The position numbers were made by a program, and so were the translations under genes. DNA of 64,000 bases from Bradyrhizobium hereditatis (GTDB taxonomy: Bacteria; Pseudomonadota; Alphaproteobacteria; Rhizobiales; Xanthobacteraceae), in contig NZ_JAGKJK010000013.1 of NCBI RefSeq assembly GCF_020329435.1, forward strand, positions 62,001 to 126,000. The letters run 5' to 3'. Position 1 is the first letter of the stretch, and each line of letters opens with the position of its first letter. Shown piece after piece: positions 44,032 through 52,889 of the stretch. The notes beneath the pieces are model-generated. The model was given only the letters and a program-made list of their open reading frames with translations, had not been told where the DNA came from and made no database searches.

Positions 44032-44472
44032 ATGAAGATGCCATCCGCCCTCCGTGCCGCCGTGCTCGCGCTTGCGGCTTTCGCGGGCGTCACCCTGTCC
44101 TCCGCCGCGCGTGCTGACGAAGGTTTCGTGCAGCTCACGATCTACAAGGCGGGGTGGGTGATCGGCGGGTCCGGTGGCAGCGGCGTCCTGGATTTTCGCG
44201 GCCGGCGCTATCCGCTTTCGACCGGCGGCCTCGACTATGGTTTTGTGTTCGGCGGCTCGAAGACGATCCTGCGCGGCCGCGTCAGCAACATCTGGCGTCC
44301 CTCCGACGTCGCCGGCGTCTACGGCGCGGCCGGCGCAGGCCTCGCCATCGGCCGCGGCGCGCGCGCCATCGTGCTGACCAACCAGAAGGGCGCGGTCCTC
44401 GAATTGACCGGGCATCAGGTCGGCTTGATGGCGAACGCCGATCTCTCCGGCCTCGCCATCACGATGCGGTAA
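44032..44472 (+). CDS. secreted Gly-rich hypothetical protein
   Basis: 146 residues. Signal peptide (about 1-27, cleavage after ARA), then a beta-rich, Gly-rich body (KAGWVIGGSGGSGVLDFRG; YGAAGAGLAIGRGARAIVL). It somewhat resembles the DUF1134/EipA type of envelope protein, but this is weak. ATG 44032 follows TGGAGAAAAG. Confidence 0.7.
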   Translation: MKMPSALRAAVLALAAFAGVTLSSAARADEGFVQLTIYKAGWVIGGSGGSGVLDFRGRRYPLSTGGLDYGFVFGGSKTILRGRVSNIWRPSDVAGVYGAAGAGLAIGRGARAIVLTNQKGAVLELTGHQVGLMANADLSGLAITMR

Positions 44473-44482
44473 TCCCCCTGTC

Positions 44483-44565
44483 GTCATTGCGAGCGTAGCG
44501 AAGCAATCCATGCCGCCATTTGCAGAAGGATGGATTGCTTCGTCGCTTGCGCTCCTCGCAATGAC
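44483..44565. repeat. GTCATTGCGAG-type intergenic palindromic repeat
   Basis: GTCATTGCGAGCGTAGCGAA at the left and CTCCTCGCAATGAC at the right form an imperfect palindrome. Same family as 10211-10325. Confidence 0.7.
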
Positions 44566-44590
44566 GCTGATCGAATGGTAGGCATCGGCA

Positions 44591-45136
44591 ATGAACCGCG
44601 AAGAGCTAGCCGCCGCCTACACCGCACCCAACCGCCACTACCACAACCTCGCGCACATCGAAGACTGCCTCGCCGCGCTCGCACGCGTGGATAATCTTTC
44701 AGCGCGCGAGCGCGAAATCCTGTCGGAAGCGATCTGGTGGCATGATGTCGTCTACGACGCAACGCGCTCGGATAACGAAGAGCTCAGCGCGCAGCTCGCT
44801 GAACAGCATGTCCGCAAGGACATCCGCCAGGAAGTAGCCCGACTGATCCGCCTGACCAAGACGCACGACGTTGCGCCCGGCGATCGCCTCGGCGCCATCC
44901 TGATCTCGATTGATCTGAGCATTTTGGGCGCGGAGCCCGCGCGCTACGACGCCTACGCCGCTGCGATCCGGCAGGAGTTCATCCACGTGCCGGAGCGTGA
45001 CTATCGCGCAGGCCGCTCCCGCGTCCTCCGCCACTTCGCAGCAAAGCCGGTGATCTTTCCCGATCCAACGTTCGCGGCGAAGTACGACCGGCAGGCCCGC
45101 GACAATCTCGCGCGCGAACTGGCGTCGCTAGGCTGA
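44591..45136 (+). CDS. HD-superfamily metal-dependent phosphohydrolase
   Basis: 181 residues. Metal ligands come from NRHYHNLAH (H16, H18, H22) and WWHDVVYD (H51-D52), the HD pattern. Such proteins hydrolyse phosphomonoesters or nucleotides; substrate unknown. The adjacent repeat separates it from the Gly-rich secreted protein gene. Confidence 0.83.
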   Translation: MNREELAAAYTAPNRHYHNLAHIEDCLAALARVDNLSAREREILSEAIWWHDVVYDATRSDNEELSAQLAEQHVRKDIRQEVARLIRLTKTHDVAPGDRLGAILISIDLSILGAEPARYDAYAAAIRQEFIHVPERDYRAGRSRVLRHFAAKPVIFPDPTFAAKYDRQARDNLARELASLG

Positions 45137-45267
45137 CGAATCCGCGGTTATTTCCGCCGTCATCGCCCGGCTTTGACCGGGCGATCCAGCATTCTAGGCG
45201 GTCGCGATTGAATGGATGGGCCGCGGCGTACTGGATTCCCCGCTTTCGCGAGGAATAACGGCGGTGG

Positions 45268-46617
45268 CTACCGCGCCGCCGGCATCACCAGGCCCGCTGG
45301 CTGCGCCTGCACGCCGGGTCCGCGCATGCGCGCCAGCAATTCGGCCGTCGGCCAGGAATCCGCCGGCAAGCCGTATTTGATCTGCATCGCCTTCACTGCC
45401 GTACGGCTGAGCTGCCCCATGATGCCGTCGACCTTGCCGACATTGTAGCCGGCGCGCACCAGGAGCTGCTGCAACTCCTTCAGCTCGTTGAGCGACAGTT
45501 GCGCGACCGGCGCGGCCGGCTGCCGCATCGGCGGGGCGCCGGCGATGCGGGTGGCGAGGTAGGCTGCGGTGGTCGAATAGATCAGGGAGTTGTTCCACTC
45601 GGTATAGGCTGCGAAATTTGCGTACGCCAAAAATGCCGGTCCGGTGCGGCCCATCGGAAGCAGCAGCGAGGCCGGCAGGTCGTCGTTCGGCAGCGGCCGG
45701 CCGTCGGGATAGGTGACGCCGAGCTGCGCGAATTTTGCGCGCGGCAGTTTGATCGTGAGGTCCGCCTGATCCCACGGAAAATTCGCCGGGGCGCGCACTT
45801 CCTGCAGCCACGGCTCGCCGCGCCGCCATTTCAGTCCGTTGGCGATATAGTTCGCGGCCGAGCCGATCACGTCAGGCGCGCTGCGCAGGAGATTGCGATG
45901 GCCGTCGCCGTCATAGTCCACGGCATAGTTGAAATAGTGCGTCGGCAAAAACTGCATCTGCCCGAGCTCGCCGGCCCATGAGCCGATCATCTCAGATGCT
46001 GAGAGATCGCCGCGGTCGATGATCTTCAAAGCGGCGATGGTTTCCTTGCTGAACATCTCCGAGCGGCGGCAGTCATAGGCCAGCGACACCAGCGACGGCA
46101 GCGTATGCAATTTGCCGAGCTCGGCGCCAAAACTGCTCTCCAGTCCCCAGAACGCGGCGATCACCGCCGGCGGCACGCCATATTCCTTCTCGGCGCGGGC
46201 GAACGCCGCCGCATGCATTCGGATTCGCGCCTGCGCGTTCTTTGCCGCGCCGTCGGACGCCCGGTTTCGTGAGAACTCGGTGAACATCTGGCCGAATACG
46301 CGCTGGCCGCGGTCGCGGTTGACGATGCTCTGGTCGTAGGTGAGGTACGGCGCGGCCTCCGCCAGCGCACGCTGCGACACGCCTTCCGCGGCGGCCTGCT
46401 GCTTCAACTCGGCAAGGAAGCGGTCGAACGACATGCCATTGTGACAGGCCGCCGCGCGAGGCGCGCGCGGAGCGGCGGCCGATGGCTGCTGACCGGGTGC
46501 GGGCGCGACCGCAGGTCTCGGTGCGGGACGGGTGGGTGCGGGGGCTTGTTGGGCGATGGCGAGGGATGAAAGGAATAGGGACGCGGTGGCAGCAAGCAGA
46601 AGTCTGTGAAGCGGCAT
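45268..46617 (-). CDS. lytic murein transglycosylase, MltB-type, with peptidoglycan-binding domain
   Basis: 449 residues. Signal peptide (about 1-22), Pro/Ala-rich linker, MltB/SLT_2 domain with the catalytic Glu in AFWGLESSFG and FLPTHYF, and a C-terminal PG_binding_1 domain (about 370-430). Paralogue of 30804-32039, but with a longer linker. ATG 46617 puts the signal peptide first; a longer frame to 46794 reads through repeat DNA and is rejected. Confidence 0.86.
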   Translation of the reverse strand: MPLHRLLLAATASLFLSSLAIAQQAPAPTRPAPRPAVAPAPGQQPSAAAPRAPRAAACHNGMSFDRFLAELKQQAAAEGVSQRALAEAAPYLTYDQSIVNRDRGQRVFGQMFTEFSRNRASDGAAKNAQARIRMHAAAFARAEKEYGVPPAVIAAFWGLESSFGAELGKLHTLPSLVSLAYDCRRSEMFSKETIAALKIIDRGDLSASEMIGSWAGELGQMQFLPTHYFNYAVDYDGDGHRNLLRSAPDVIGSAANYIANGLKWRRGEPWLQEVRAPANFPWDQADLTIKLPRAKFAQLGVTYPDGRPLPNDDLPASLLLPMGRTGPAFLAYANFAAYTEWNNSLIYSTTAAYLATRIAGAPPMRQPAAPVAQLSLNELKELQQLLVRAGYNVGKVDGIMGQLSRTAVKAMQIKYGLPADSWPTAELLARMRGPGVQAQPAGLVMPAAR

Positions 46618-46693
46618 CAAGGTCCCCGCGAAAATCGTGAATCCGAAGCCAAGTTTTAGACCGGCAAGCCGCGTTAGCCAACGGGCCGGCTTC

Positions 46694-46763
46694 GTAGCCC
46701 GCATGAGCGAAGCGATATGCGGGGCCGCTGGTCCCGCATATCGCTGGCGCTCATGCGGGCTAC
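46694..46763. repeat. GTAGCCCGCATGAGCGAAGC-type palindrome
   Basis: Second full copy of the 42119 family, with inverse end CGCTCATGCGGGCTAC; it lies between the transglycosylase and the molybdenum hydroxylase operon. Confidence 0.7.
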
Positions 46764-46947
46764 GGCTCTCCGCCTCGGAGCAATCGCCGCGCAAGCCCCG
46801 CCCCGCGCATAGGAGCCCGCCGTATCAACCCGGTCTCGCAGGCTGTTCCAACCGCCTCCCGCCGTGTAGGCTTGGCGCGCACTGCCGGGCCGGCATAAGG
46901 CCATCGCCCATATGGCGGGCAGGAATAAGGGAGATGGCGGAAAGACC

Positions 46948-47820
46948 ATGACGGAACTCCGATACCTCGCGCCCGAAACGCTTGATGAAGCGGTCGGCGC
47001 ATTTGCCAAAGCCGGCAGCGCCGCGCGCATCCTGGCCGGCGGCACCGATCTTCTGGTGCAGATGCGATCCGGCATTTTGAAGCCCGGCGTGATCGTCGAC
47101 ATCAAGAAAATCCCCGAGATGACCGCGATCGAGGAGACCGCCGATGGCGGCTTTCGCATCGGCGCCGCGGTCTCCGGCATGGCGCTTGCGGAACACGGCA
47201 AGTTCGGCAAGGTCTGGCCCGGCGTGCTGGAGGCGGTCAACCTGATCGGCTCCAAGCAGGTGCAGGGCAGGGCGTCCGCGGGCGGCAATCTCTGCAACGG
47301 CTCGCCCGCCGGCGACAGCGTGCCGGCGATGGTCGCAGCCGGCGCGATCGTCACCATCCAGGGCCCGGACGGCCGCCGCGAGATGAAGGTGGAGGACGTC
47401 CCGGCCGGCCCCGGCCGCACCCACCTGAAGCCGGGCGAGATCCTGGTCAGCTTCAAACTGCCGCCACGACCGCCAGCCTCCAGCGATGCTTATTTGCGCA
47501 TGATCCCGCGCACCGAAATGGACATCGCCGTGGTCGGCTGCGGCGTCAGCCTCACGATGAAGGACGGCACCGTCACATCAGCCCGCGTCGGCCTCGGCGC
47601 AGTCGCGCCGACCGTGCTGCTGGTCGAAGACGCTGCGAAAGCGCTGATCGGAAGCAAGCTCGACGACGCCGCGCTCGCGAAAGCGGCCGCAGCCTGCTCC
47701 GCCGCCTGCCGCCCGATCGACGACAAGCGCGGCACCATCGCCTACCGCACCAAGGTGGCAGGCGTGCTGCTCAAGCGCACCGCCACGATCGCCGCCCAAC
47801 GAGCGACCCAGAAGAACTGA
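46948..47820 (+). CDS. molybdenum hydroxylase FAD-binding (medium) subunit
   Basis: 290 residues. The FAD-binding pattern of the xanthine-dehydrogenase family is present (ILAGGTDLLVQM, GGNLCNGSPAGDSVPAM). It accepts electrons from the iron-sulfur subunit. It starts the three-gene operon (medium, small, large), the coxMSL-type order. ATG 46948 is chosen; a longer frame from 46912 begins in the promoter region. Confidence 0.9.
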   Translation: MTELRYLAPETLDEAVGAFAKAGSAARILAGGTDLLVQMRSGILKPGVIVDIKKIPEMTAIEETADGGFRIGAAVSGMALAEHGKFGKVWPGVLEAVNLIGSKQVQGRASAGGNLCNGSPAGDSVPAMVAAGAIVTIQGPDGRREMKVEDVPAGPGRTHLKPGEILVSFKLPPRPPASSDAYLRMIPRTEMDIAVVGCGVSLTMKDGTVTSARVGLGAVAPTVLLVEDAAKALIGSKLDDAALAKAAAACSAACRPIDDKRGTIAYRTKVAGVLLKRTATIAAQRATQKN

Positions 47821-47835
47821 ATTCGGAAGAACTCA

Positions 47836-48312
47836 ATGGCCAAAGTTCACGTCACCACCACCATCAATGGCGAGCCGATGGAATTTTTGTGCGAGCCAAA
47901 CGATACCATGCTCGACGCGCTGCGCGGGCCGCTGGGACTGACCGGCTCCAAGGAAGGCTGCGCCTCCGGCGACTGCGGCGCCTGCTCGATCACGCTTGAT
48001 GATCGGCTGGTCTGCTCCTGCCTGATGCTCGCGGTCGAATCCGAAGGTCACGAAATCAGAACCATCGAAGGCATGGCGCAAGGCGACAGGCTGCATCCGC
48101 TGCAGCAGAAATTTCTGGAGATGGCGGCTCTTCAGTGCGGCATCTGCACCTCGGGCATGCTGGTCGCCTCCGATGCGCTCTTGAAGAAGAACCCCGATCC
48201 GACCGAAGAGGAAGTCCGCTTCTGGCTCGCCGGCAATCTCTGCCGGTGCACCGGCTATGACAAGATCGTCCGGGCGGTGATGGAAACCGCCGCCGAAATG
48301 CGCGCGCAATAA
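47836..48312 (+). CDS. molybdenum hydroxylase 2[2Fe-2S] (small) subunit
   Basis: 158 residues. The plant-type cluster uses C42, C47, C50 and C62 (CASGDCGAC); the second uses C101, C104, C136 and C138 (CGICTSG, NLCRCTG). It moves electrons from the molybdenum to the FAD subunit. Gap to the preceding gene is 15 nt. Confidence 0.93.
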   Translation: MAKVHVTTTINGEPMEFLCEPNDTMLDALRGPLGLTGSKEGCASGDCGACSITLDDRLVCSCLMLAVESEGHEIRTIEGMAQGDRLHPLQQKFLEMAALQCGICTSGMLVASDALLKKNPDPTEEEVRFWLAGNLCRCTGYDKIVRAVMETAAEMRAQ

Positions 48313-48330
48313 ATTGCGGGAGACAGCCCA

Positions 48331-50604
48331 ATGAACGTCGTCACCAACAACAAATGGATCGGCCAGCGCACCATCCGTCCTGACGGCATGGACAAGGTCA
48401 CCGGCCGCGCGCAGTTCGCCGCCGACACCACCATGCCCGGCATGATCTGGGGCAAGATCCTGCGCAGCCCGCACCCACATGCGCGCATCAGATCGATCGA
48501 CACCTCCAAGGCCGAGAAGCTGCCGGGCGTCAAAGCCGTCGTCACCTCGAAGGACATCGTCGATTTCCCGATCGAGAAGGGCGCCGTCATGCTCGGCATC
48601 CAGGACATGCGCTGGATGTGCCGCAACGTGATGGCGCGCGACAAGGCGCTGTTTCCCGGCCACCCCGTCGCAGCGGTTGCCGCCACCACCGAGGCGATCG
48701 CGGCGGAAGCCTGCAATCTGATCGAGGTCGATTACGAGGTGCTGCCCTGGGCGATCGAGATCGAGGATGCCTTGAAGCCCGATGCACCGATCCTGCACGA
48801 GTTCAACAAGTGGGAGGGCAAGCCCTCCAACATCGTCGGCCGCCTCGAGCACAAGAAGGGTGACATCGAGCAAGGCTTCAAGCAGGCTGACATCGTCATC
48901 GAGCGCACCTTCACCACGCGCCCGGTGCACCAGGGCTATATCGAGCCGCATGCCTGCCTGATCTCGGTGGCGCCAGACGGCAAGACCACGATCTGGAGCT
49001 CCAGCCAGGGCCAGTTCATGGTGCGCGCGATGACGGCCCATCTCACCGGCATCCCGCAGAGCGACATCCGCGCCATCCCCGCCGAGATCGGCGGCGGCTT
49101 CGGCGGCAAGACCATCGTCTATCTCGAGCCGGTCGCGACGCTGCTGGCAAAGAAATCCGGCCGCCCGGTGAAGATGGTGATGACGCGCGAGGAAGTGATG
49201 CGCGCGACCGGCCCGACATCAGGCTCGAAGAGCACGGTGAAGATCGGCGCGACCAAGGACGGCAAGATCGTCGCCGCGCACGGCACGTTCTATCTGCAGG
49301 CCGGCGCCTTCCCGGGCTCGCCGATCCGCGGCGCGGCCGGGTGTAGCTTCACGCCCTATGACATCCCGAACCTGCTCTCCGAAGGGTATGACGTCTGCTC
49401 CAACCGCTCCAAGGTCGCGGCCTATCGCGCGCCGGGCGCGCCGATCGGCGCCTATGCGGTCGAATGCGTGCTAGATGAAGTCGCTGAAGCCCTGAAGATG
49501 GACCCGCTCGACTTCCGCGCCAAGAACGCCGCCAAGGAAGGCACCAAAGCCGCCCACGGCCCGGTGTTCCCGCGCATCGGCTATCTCGAGACGGTGGAAG
49601 CCGCGAAGGCCTCGCCGCATTACGCCGCGCCGCTCGGCGATGGCAACGGCAAGCTCAGGGGAAGGGGCGTCGCTTCCGGCTTCTGGTTCAACGCCGGCGG
49701 TGAATCCTCCGCGCAGGTCAACATCACCGAGGACGGCAACGTCGTCGTCACCACGGGCCATCCTGATATCGGCGGCTCGCGCGCCGGCATCGCCAACATC
49801 TGTGCCGAACTTCTTGGAATTGATTACCGCCGCGTCTCCGTCATCATCGGCGATACGCAGACGGTCGGCTTCTCCAACCTGACCGGCGGCAGCCGCGTGC
49901 TGTTCGCGTCCTCGATGGTGGTGACGCAGTCGACCGAAAAGATCATCCAGACCTTGCGCGAGCGCGCGGCAAAGATCTGGAACATCGATCCCGAAGCGGT
50001 GAAATGGGAGAACGGCGCGGCGCATCCGGTGAGCCCGAACGCCGGCCAGTTCGAGCCGCTGACGCTGGAAGAGCTCGCCGACAAGGCGCCCGCGATGGGC
50101 GGACCCATTGGGGCCGGCGTGCAGCTCAACACGCAAGGCGCCGACGGCGGCTTCGGCACCCATGTCTGCGACGTCGAGGTCGATGTCGATCTCGGCATCG
50201 CGCGCGTGATCCGCTACACCGCCGTGCAGGATGTCGGCCGCGCCATCCACCCCGGCTATGTCGAGGGCCAGCTCCAGGGCGGCGTTGCACAAGGCATCGG
50301 CTGGGCGCTGAACGAGGAATATATCTACACGAAGGAAGGCAAGGTCGATAACCCCGGCTTCCTCGACTATCGCATGCCTGTTTGCTCGGACCTTCCGATG
50401 ATCGACTGCATCATGGTCGAGATCCCGAATCCAAAACACCCGCAGGGCGTCAAGGGCGTCGGCGAAGTGCCGCTGGTGCCGGTGATGGCCGCGGTGGCGA
50501 ACGCGATCTACAATGCGCTGGGCAAACGGTTCTACGCCCTGCCGATGTCACCGCCGAAGGTGCTGGAGAAGCTGGACGAGCCGATACGGCAGGCGGCGGA
50601 GTAG
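48331..50604 (+). CDS. molybdenum hydroxylase large (molybdopterin-binding) subunit
   Basis: 757 residues with the XdhB/CoxL-type architecture: an N-terminal a/b domain (PDGMDKVTGRAQFAADT), then the molybdopterin-cytosine domains (GGGFGGK; GGSR; GQ-containing GQLQGGVAQGIGWALNEEY). The active-site loop reads AYRAPGAP, which lacks the Cys of carbon monoxide dehydrogenase, so CO is not the substrate; an N-heterocyclic, aromatic or aldehyde substrate is likelier (inference). Its last residues are duplicated downstream (see 50578-50824). Confidence 0.88.
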   Translation: MNVVTNNKWIGQRTIRPDGMDKVTGRAQFAADTTMPGMIWGKILRSPHPHARIRSIDTSKAEKLPGVKAVVTSKDIVDFPIEKGAVMLGIQDMRWMCRNVMARDKALFPGHPVAAVAATTEAIAAEACNLIEVDYEVLPWAIEIEDALKPDAPILHEFNKWEGKPSNIVGRLEHKKGDIEQGFKQADIVIERTFTTRPVHQGYIEPHACLISVAPDGKTTIWSSSQGQFMVRAMTAHLTGIPQSDIRAIPAEIGGGFGGKTIVYLEPVATLLAKKSGRPVKMVMTREEVMRATGPTSGSKSTVKIGATKDGKIVAAHGTFYLQAGAFPGSPIRGAAGCSFTPYDIPNLLSEGYDVCSNRSKVAAYRAPGAPIGAYAVECVLDEVAEALKMDPLDFRAKNAAKEGTKAAHGPVFPRIGYLETVEAAKASPHYAAPLGDGNGKLRGRGVASGFWFNAGGESSAQVNITEDGNVVVTTGHPDIGGSRAGIANICAELLGIDYRRVSVIIGDTQTVGFSNLTGGSRVLFASSMVVTQSTEKIIQTLRERAAKIWNIDPEAVKWENGAAHPVSPNAGQFEPLTLEELADKAPAMGGPIGAGVQLNTQGADGGFGTHVCDVEVDVDLGIARVIRYTAVQDVGRAIHPGYVEGQLQGGVAQGIGWALNEEYIYTKEGKVDNPGFLDYRMPVCSDLPMIDCIMVEIPNPKHPQGVKGVGEVPLVPVMAAVANAIYNALGKRFYALPMSPPKVLEKLDEPIRQAAE

Positions 50605-50824
50605 GACGCAGGATTCGTAGGATGGGTAGAGCGCAGCGAAACCCATCAACTGTCGCCAATCGGATGAAGTGATGGGTATCGCTTCGCTCCACCCATCCTA
50701 CGCACTGTCCGAGCCGACGCGGCAGGCGGCGGAGTAGGGACTTGTAGGGTGGGTTAGCCGAAGGCGTAACCCACCGTTCTTGCCACGGACTACGGCGGAT
50801 TACGCTTTCGCTAATCCGCCCTAC
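50578..50824. repeat. duplicated gene end flanking two palindromic repeats
   Basis: The last codons of the large-subunit gene (GAGCCGATACGGCAGGCGGC..., 50578-50605) are repeated with two differences at 50711-50738. Between the copies is a GTAGGATGGGT palindrome (50618-50702); after the second is a GTAGGGTGGGTTAG palindrome (50744-50824). Confidence 0.75.
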
Positions 50825-50842
50825 AACATTGCAGAACCGGCA

Positions 50843-51418
50843 ATGCAAATGAGCGACGTGCTTCCCTTCCGCGCCATGGCGTACAACAACGCCTGGGCAA
50901 ATCACCGGCTGCTCACCGCCTGTCTCGCGTTGTCGCCGGATGAATTCACCGCGAAGCGAACCGGCTTCTTTCCGAGCCTGCGCGCCACGCTCAATCACAT
51001 CCTGATCATCGACCACTTCTACGTCGACGCGATGGAAGGCGGCACGCTCGGACCCGCCGCCTTTGCGAACGACGAACCCTGTGCAACGGTTGCCGCGTTA
51101 AAGGAAGCGCAGGCCGCAGTTGATCGACGCTTGCTCAATGTCGTTGAAGCGCTCGACGCCGCCGGATTGCAGCGCATCGTCTCCGTGCATCGAGAAACCT
51201 CCATCCAGCGCGAACGAATGGACCGCTTGCTCCTGCATCTGTTCCAGCATCAGGTGCATCACCGCGGCCAGGCTCACTGCATGCTGAGCGGCACGTCGGT
51301 AAGCCCGCCGCAGCTCGACGAGTTCTTCTCAGCAGGTGAAGCGCCGCTGCGGGCAAAGGAGTTCGAGGAACTCGGTTGGACGGAGGAGCGGATCTGGGGC
51401 GAGTTTGAACCGAAGTAG
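50843..51418 (+). CDS. DinB-family protein
   Basis: 191 residues of four-helix-bundle type. The DinB-like metal His residues are in LNHILIIDHFYVD and the later HQVHHRGQAH. The family includes metal-dependent thiol transferases and DNA-damage-inducible proteins; role unknown. ATG 50843 is followed by another Met at 50849. Confidence 0.82.
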   Translation: MQMSDVLPFRAMAYNNAWANHRLLTACLALSPDEFTAKRTGFFPSLRATLNHILIIDHFYVDAMEGGTLGPAAFANDEPCATVAALKEAQAAVDRRLLNVVEALDAAGLQRIVSVHRETSIQRERMDRLLLHLFQHQVHHRGQAHCMLSGTSVSPPQLDEFFSAGEAPLRAKEFEELGWTEERIWGEFEPK

Positions 51419-51447
51419 CAAGTGTAGCCCCGGGTGAGCGAAGGGCT

Positions 51448-51531
51448 GTAGGGCGGATTGGCGAAAGCGTATCCGCCGTATCTACATCCGCACACTTGGC
51501 GGCGGATTACGCTGACGCTAATCCGCCCTAC
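51448..51531. repeat. GTAGGGCGGATTGGCG-type intergenic palindrome
   Basis: Inverse end CGCTAATCCGCCCTAC. See 41605. Confidence 0.7.
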
Positions 51532-51537
51532 AGCATG

Positions 51538-51738
51538 TCACCGGAAGATCAGCCAGCCCAGCGGGATCAGCACACATAGCGTCAACGTGATCCCGAGCAT
51601 CAGTCGCCCAAACCTCTCCACCGACGAAATCTGCGAAGGATCGCGATCCGGCTGACGATCCAGTCAGCGGCGGAAGAGCGCAAGCGGCCAACCGACCAGC
51701 CAGCCGATGAGACGTAAAACGCCTTCAAGCGAATCCAT
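51538..51738 (-). other. small membrane-peptide ORF with an in-frame stop
   Basis: MDSLEGVLRLIGWLVGWPLALFRR (51738-51667 in two pieces) ends at TGA 51666-51664. The same frame continues with RQPDRDPSQISS, then VERFGRLMLGITLTL and a hydrophobic end to the stop at 51538-51540. Either one membrane peptide broken by a stop or two adjacent mini-ORFs, the second perhaps starting at GTG 51621. Confidence 0.35.
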
Positions 51739-51936
51739 TGACCGAACACTCTGTTCTCCCACGAGGAGGTAGCCTATTCTGTATACAATTAACGATTGAT
51801 AAGCCGTTGCCCCGGATGGGCGGCTTGTGCGCCGTAGCTCGAAAAGCGGAGGCGGAAGCGACATTCGGGGCCTTCATGGTCACTTCCCGAATGTCGCTGC
51901 GCTCATGCGGGCGACGCGTCGAATGTGAAAGCCGTC

Positions 51937-52350
51937 ATGACCGATCAGAACACACCCGCCACCTCACCCTTCCAGTCCATCCGCGCCGTCGACTACACCG
52001 TCATCTTCGTGCGCGACATGGCCGCGATGCGCCGCTTCTATGAGGGCGTGCTTCGTTTTCCGCTGACGCGCGAATTGTCGGCGGGGTGGATCGAATATCA
52101 GATCGGCGGCAACACGCTCGCGCTGGCGCGGCCGAGCCGGACGGCGAAGGATGCGCCGACGCCGAAGGGGAGCGCTTCGCTGCAGCTTGCGTTCAAGGTT
52201 GCCGCTGAGGATGTCGATCGCTGCGCCGAGGAATTGCTGCGGCATGGCGTCGATCTATTGGAGCCGCCGACCAACCAGCCCTTCGGGCATCGCACGCTGT
52301 TCTTCAGGGATCCCGATGGGAATCTGCTGGAGATGTATGCGGAGATTTGA
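51937..52350 (+). CDS. VOC-superfamily (glyoxalase/bleomycin-resistance-like) protein
   Basis: 137 residues with the paired beta-alpha-beta-beta-beta layout. Metal-site candidates are the first-strand DYTVIFVRD region, FGHRTLFFRDPDGNLLEMYAE and its Glu. The family includes glyoxalases, dioxygenases and resistance proteins; role unknown. ATG 51937 (MTDQNT) is chosen. Confidence 0.84.
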   Translation: MTDQNTPATSPFQSIRAVDYTVIFVRDMAAMRRFYEGVLRFPLTRELSAGWIEYQIGGNTLALARPSRTAKDAPTPKGSASLQLAFKVAAEDVDRCAEELLRHGVDLLEPPTNQPFGHRTLFFRDPDGNLLEMYAEI

Positions 52351-52448
52351 GTCTGTCAGACCTCATCCTGAGGAGCCTGCGAAGCAGGCGTCTCGAAGGA
52401 TGAATGGCACCAGCGGGGCCACGTCGCCTCAATTCAACGTCAGAAGCA

Positions 52449-52527
52449 GTAGGGCGGATTAGCGCAGCGTAATCCGCCGCGTGTGTGCGACAAGGTCGGT
52501 AGGTTACGCTTCGCTAACCCACCCTAC
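52449..52527. repeat. GTAGGGCGGATTAGCG-type intergenic palindrome
   Basis: Inverse end CGCTAACCCACCCTAC. A related short palindrome (CTCATCCTGAGGAG) lies just before at 52365. See 41605. Confidence 0.65.
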
Positions 52528-52538
52528 GGCACCTCACT

Positions 52539-52820
52539 TTAATTCAGCGTCACCCACACCAGGTTGACGTCGCTGTGACACGTATTGCAGTGCGCCGGCT
52601 GATTGAACGTGTTGGCGAGCTGCCATTCCTGCGCTTCGTTGCTCCATTGCGCTGTCGCGTGGCAGATGATGTCATCGGAGCCGCAGGCGGCGCAGACAGG
52701 CGTGGAACGGGCGGCGCGATTGATCACCACGCGCTCGATCGGCTGCGGTTGCGGCCGGTCCGGCGCCATCAGGTCCTGGACGATTTCGAACGGGTTCATC
52801 AGCTTGACGCGTCGCAACAT
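52539..52820 (-). CDS. small protein with two CxxC pairs
   Basis: 93 residues with VCAACGSDDI and HCNTCHSDVNLV Cys pairs that could bind zinc. The longer start at 52820 is kept; ATG 52799 (MNPFEIV) is an alternative. A weaker EcfG-type promoter lies upstream (52864-52889). Function unknown. Confidence 0.68.
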   Translation of the reverse strand: MLRRVKLMNPFEIVQDLMAPDRPQPQPIERVVINRAARSTPVCAACGSDDIICHATAQWSNEAQEWQLANTFNQPAHCNTCHSDVNLVWVTLN

Positions 52821-52863
52821 CGGTTTGCATCCACTTTTTGCGAGTCGAGATTCGCTTGTTTCA

Positions 52864-52889
52864 AACTAGCGAATCACCCCGGCCGTTCC
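52864..52889 (-). promoter_or_regulatory. weaker EcfG-like promoter of the CxxC protein gene
   Basis: On the minus strand, GGAAC (52889-52885), a 17-nt spacer and AGTT (52867-52864). The first base of the -10 element deviates from CGTT. Confidence 0.45.

Noticed and set aside
49471..50439. Minus-strand ORF opposite the molybdenum hydroxylase large subunit
   Set aside because: Antisense shadow; no domain recognised, while the plus-strand gene is clear.
48331..50604. Carbon monoxide dehydrogenase large subunit
   Set aside because: The active-site loop AYRAPGAP lacks the Cys needed for the Mo-S-Cu centre.
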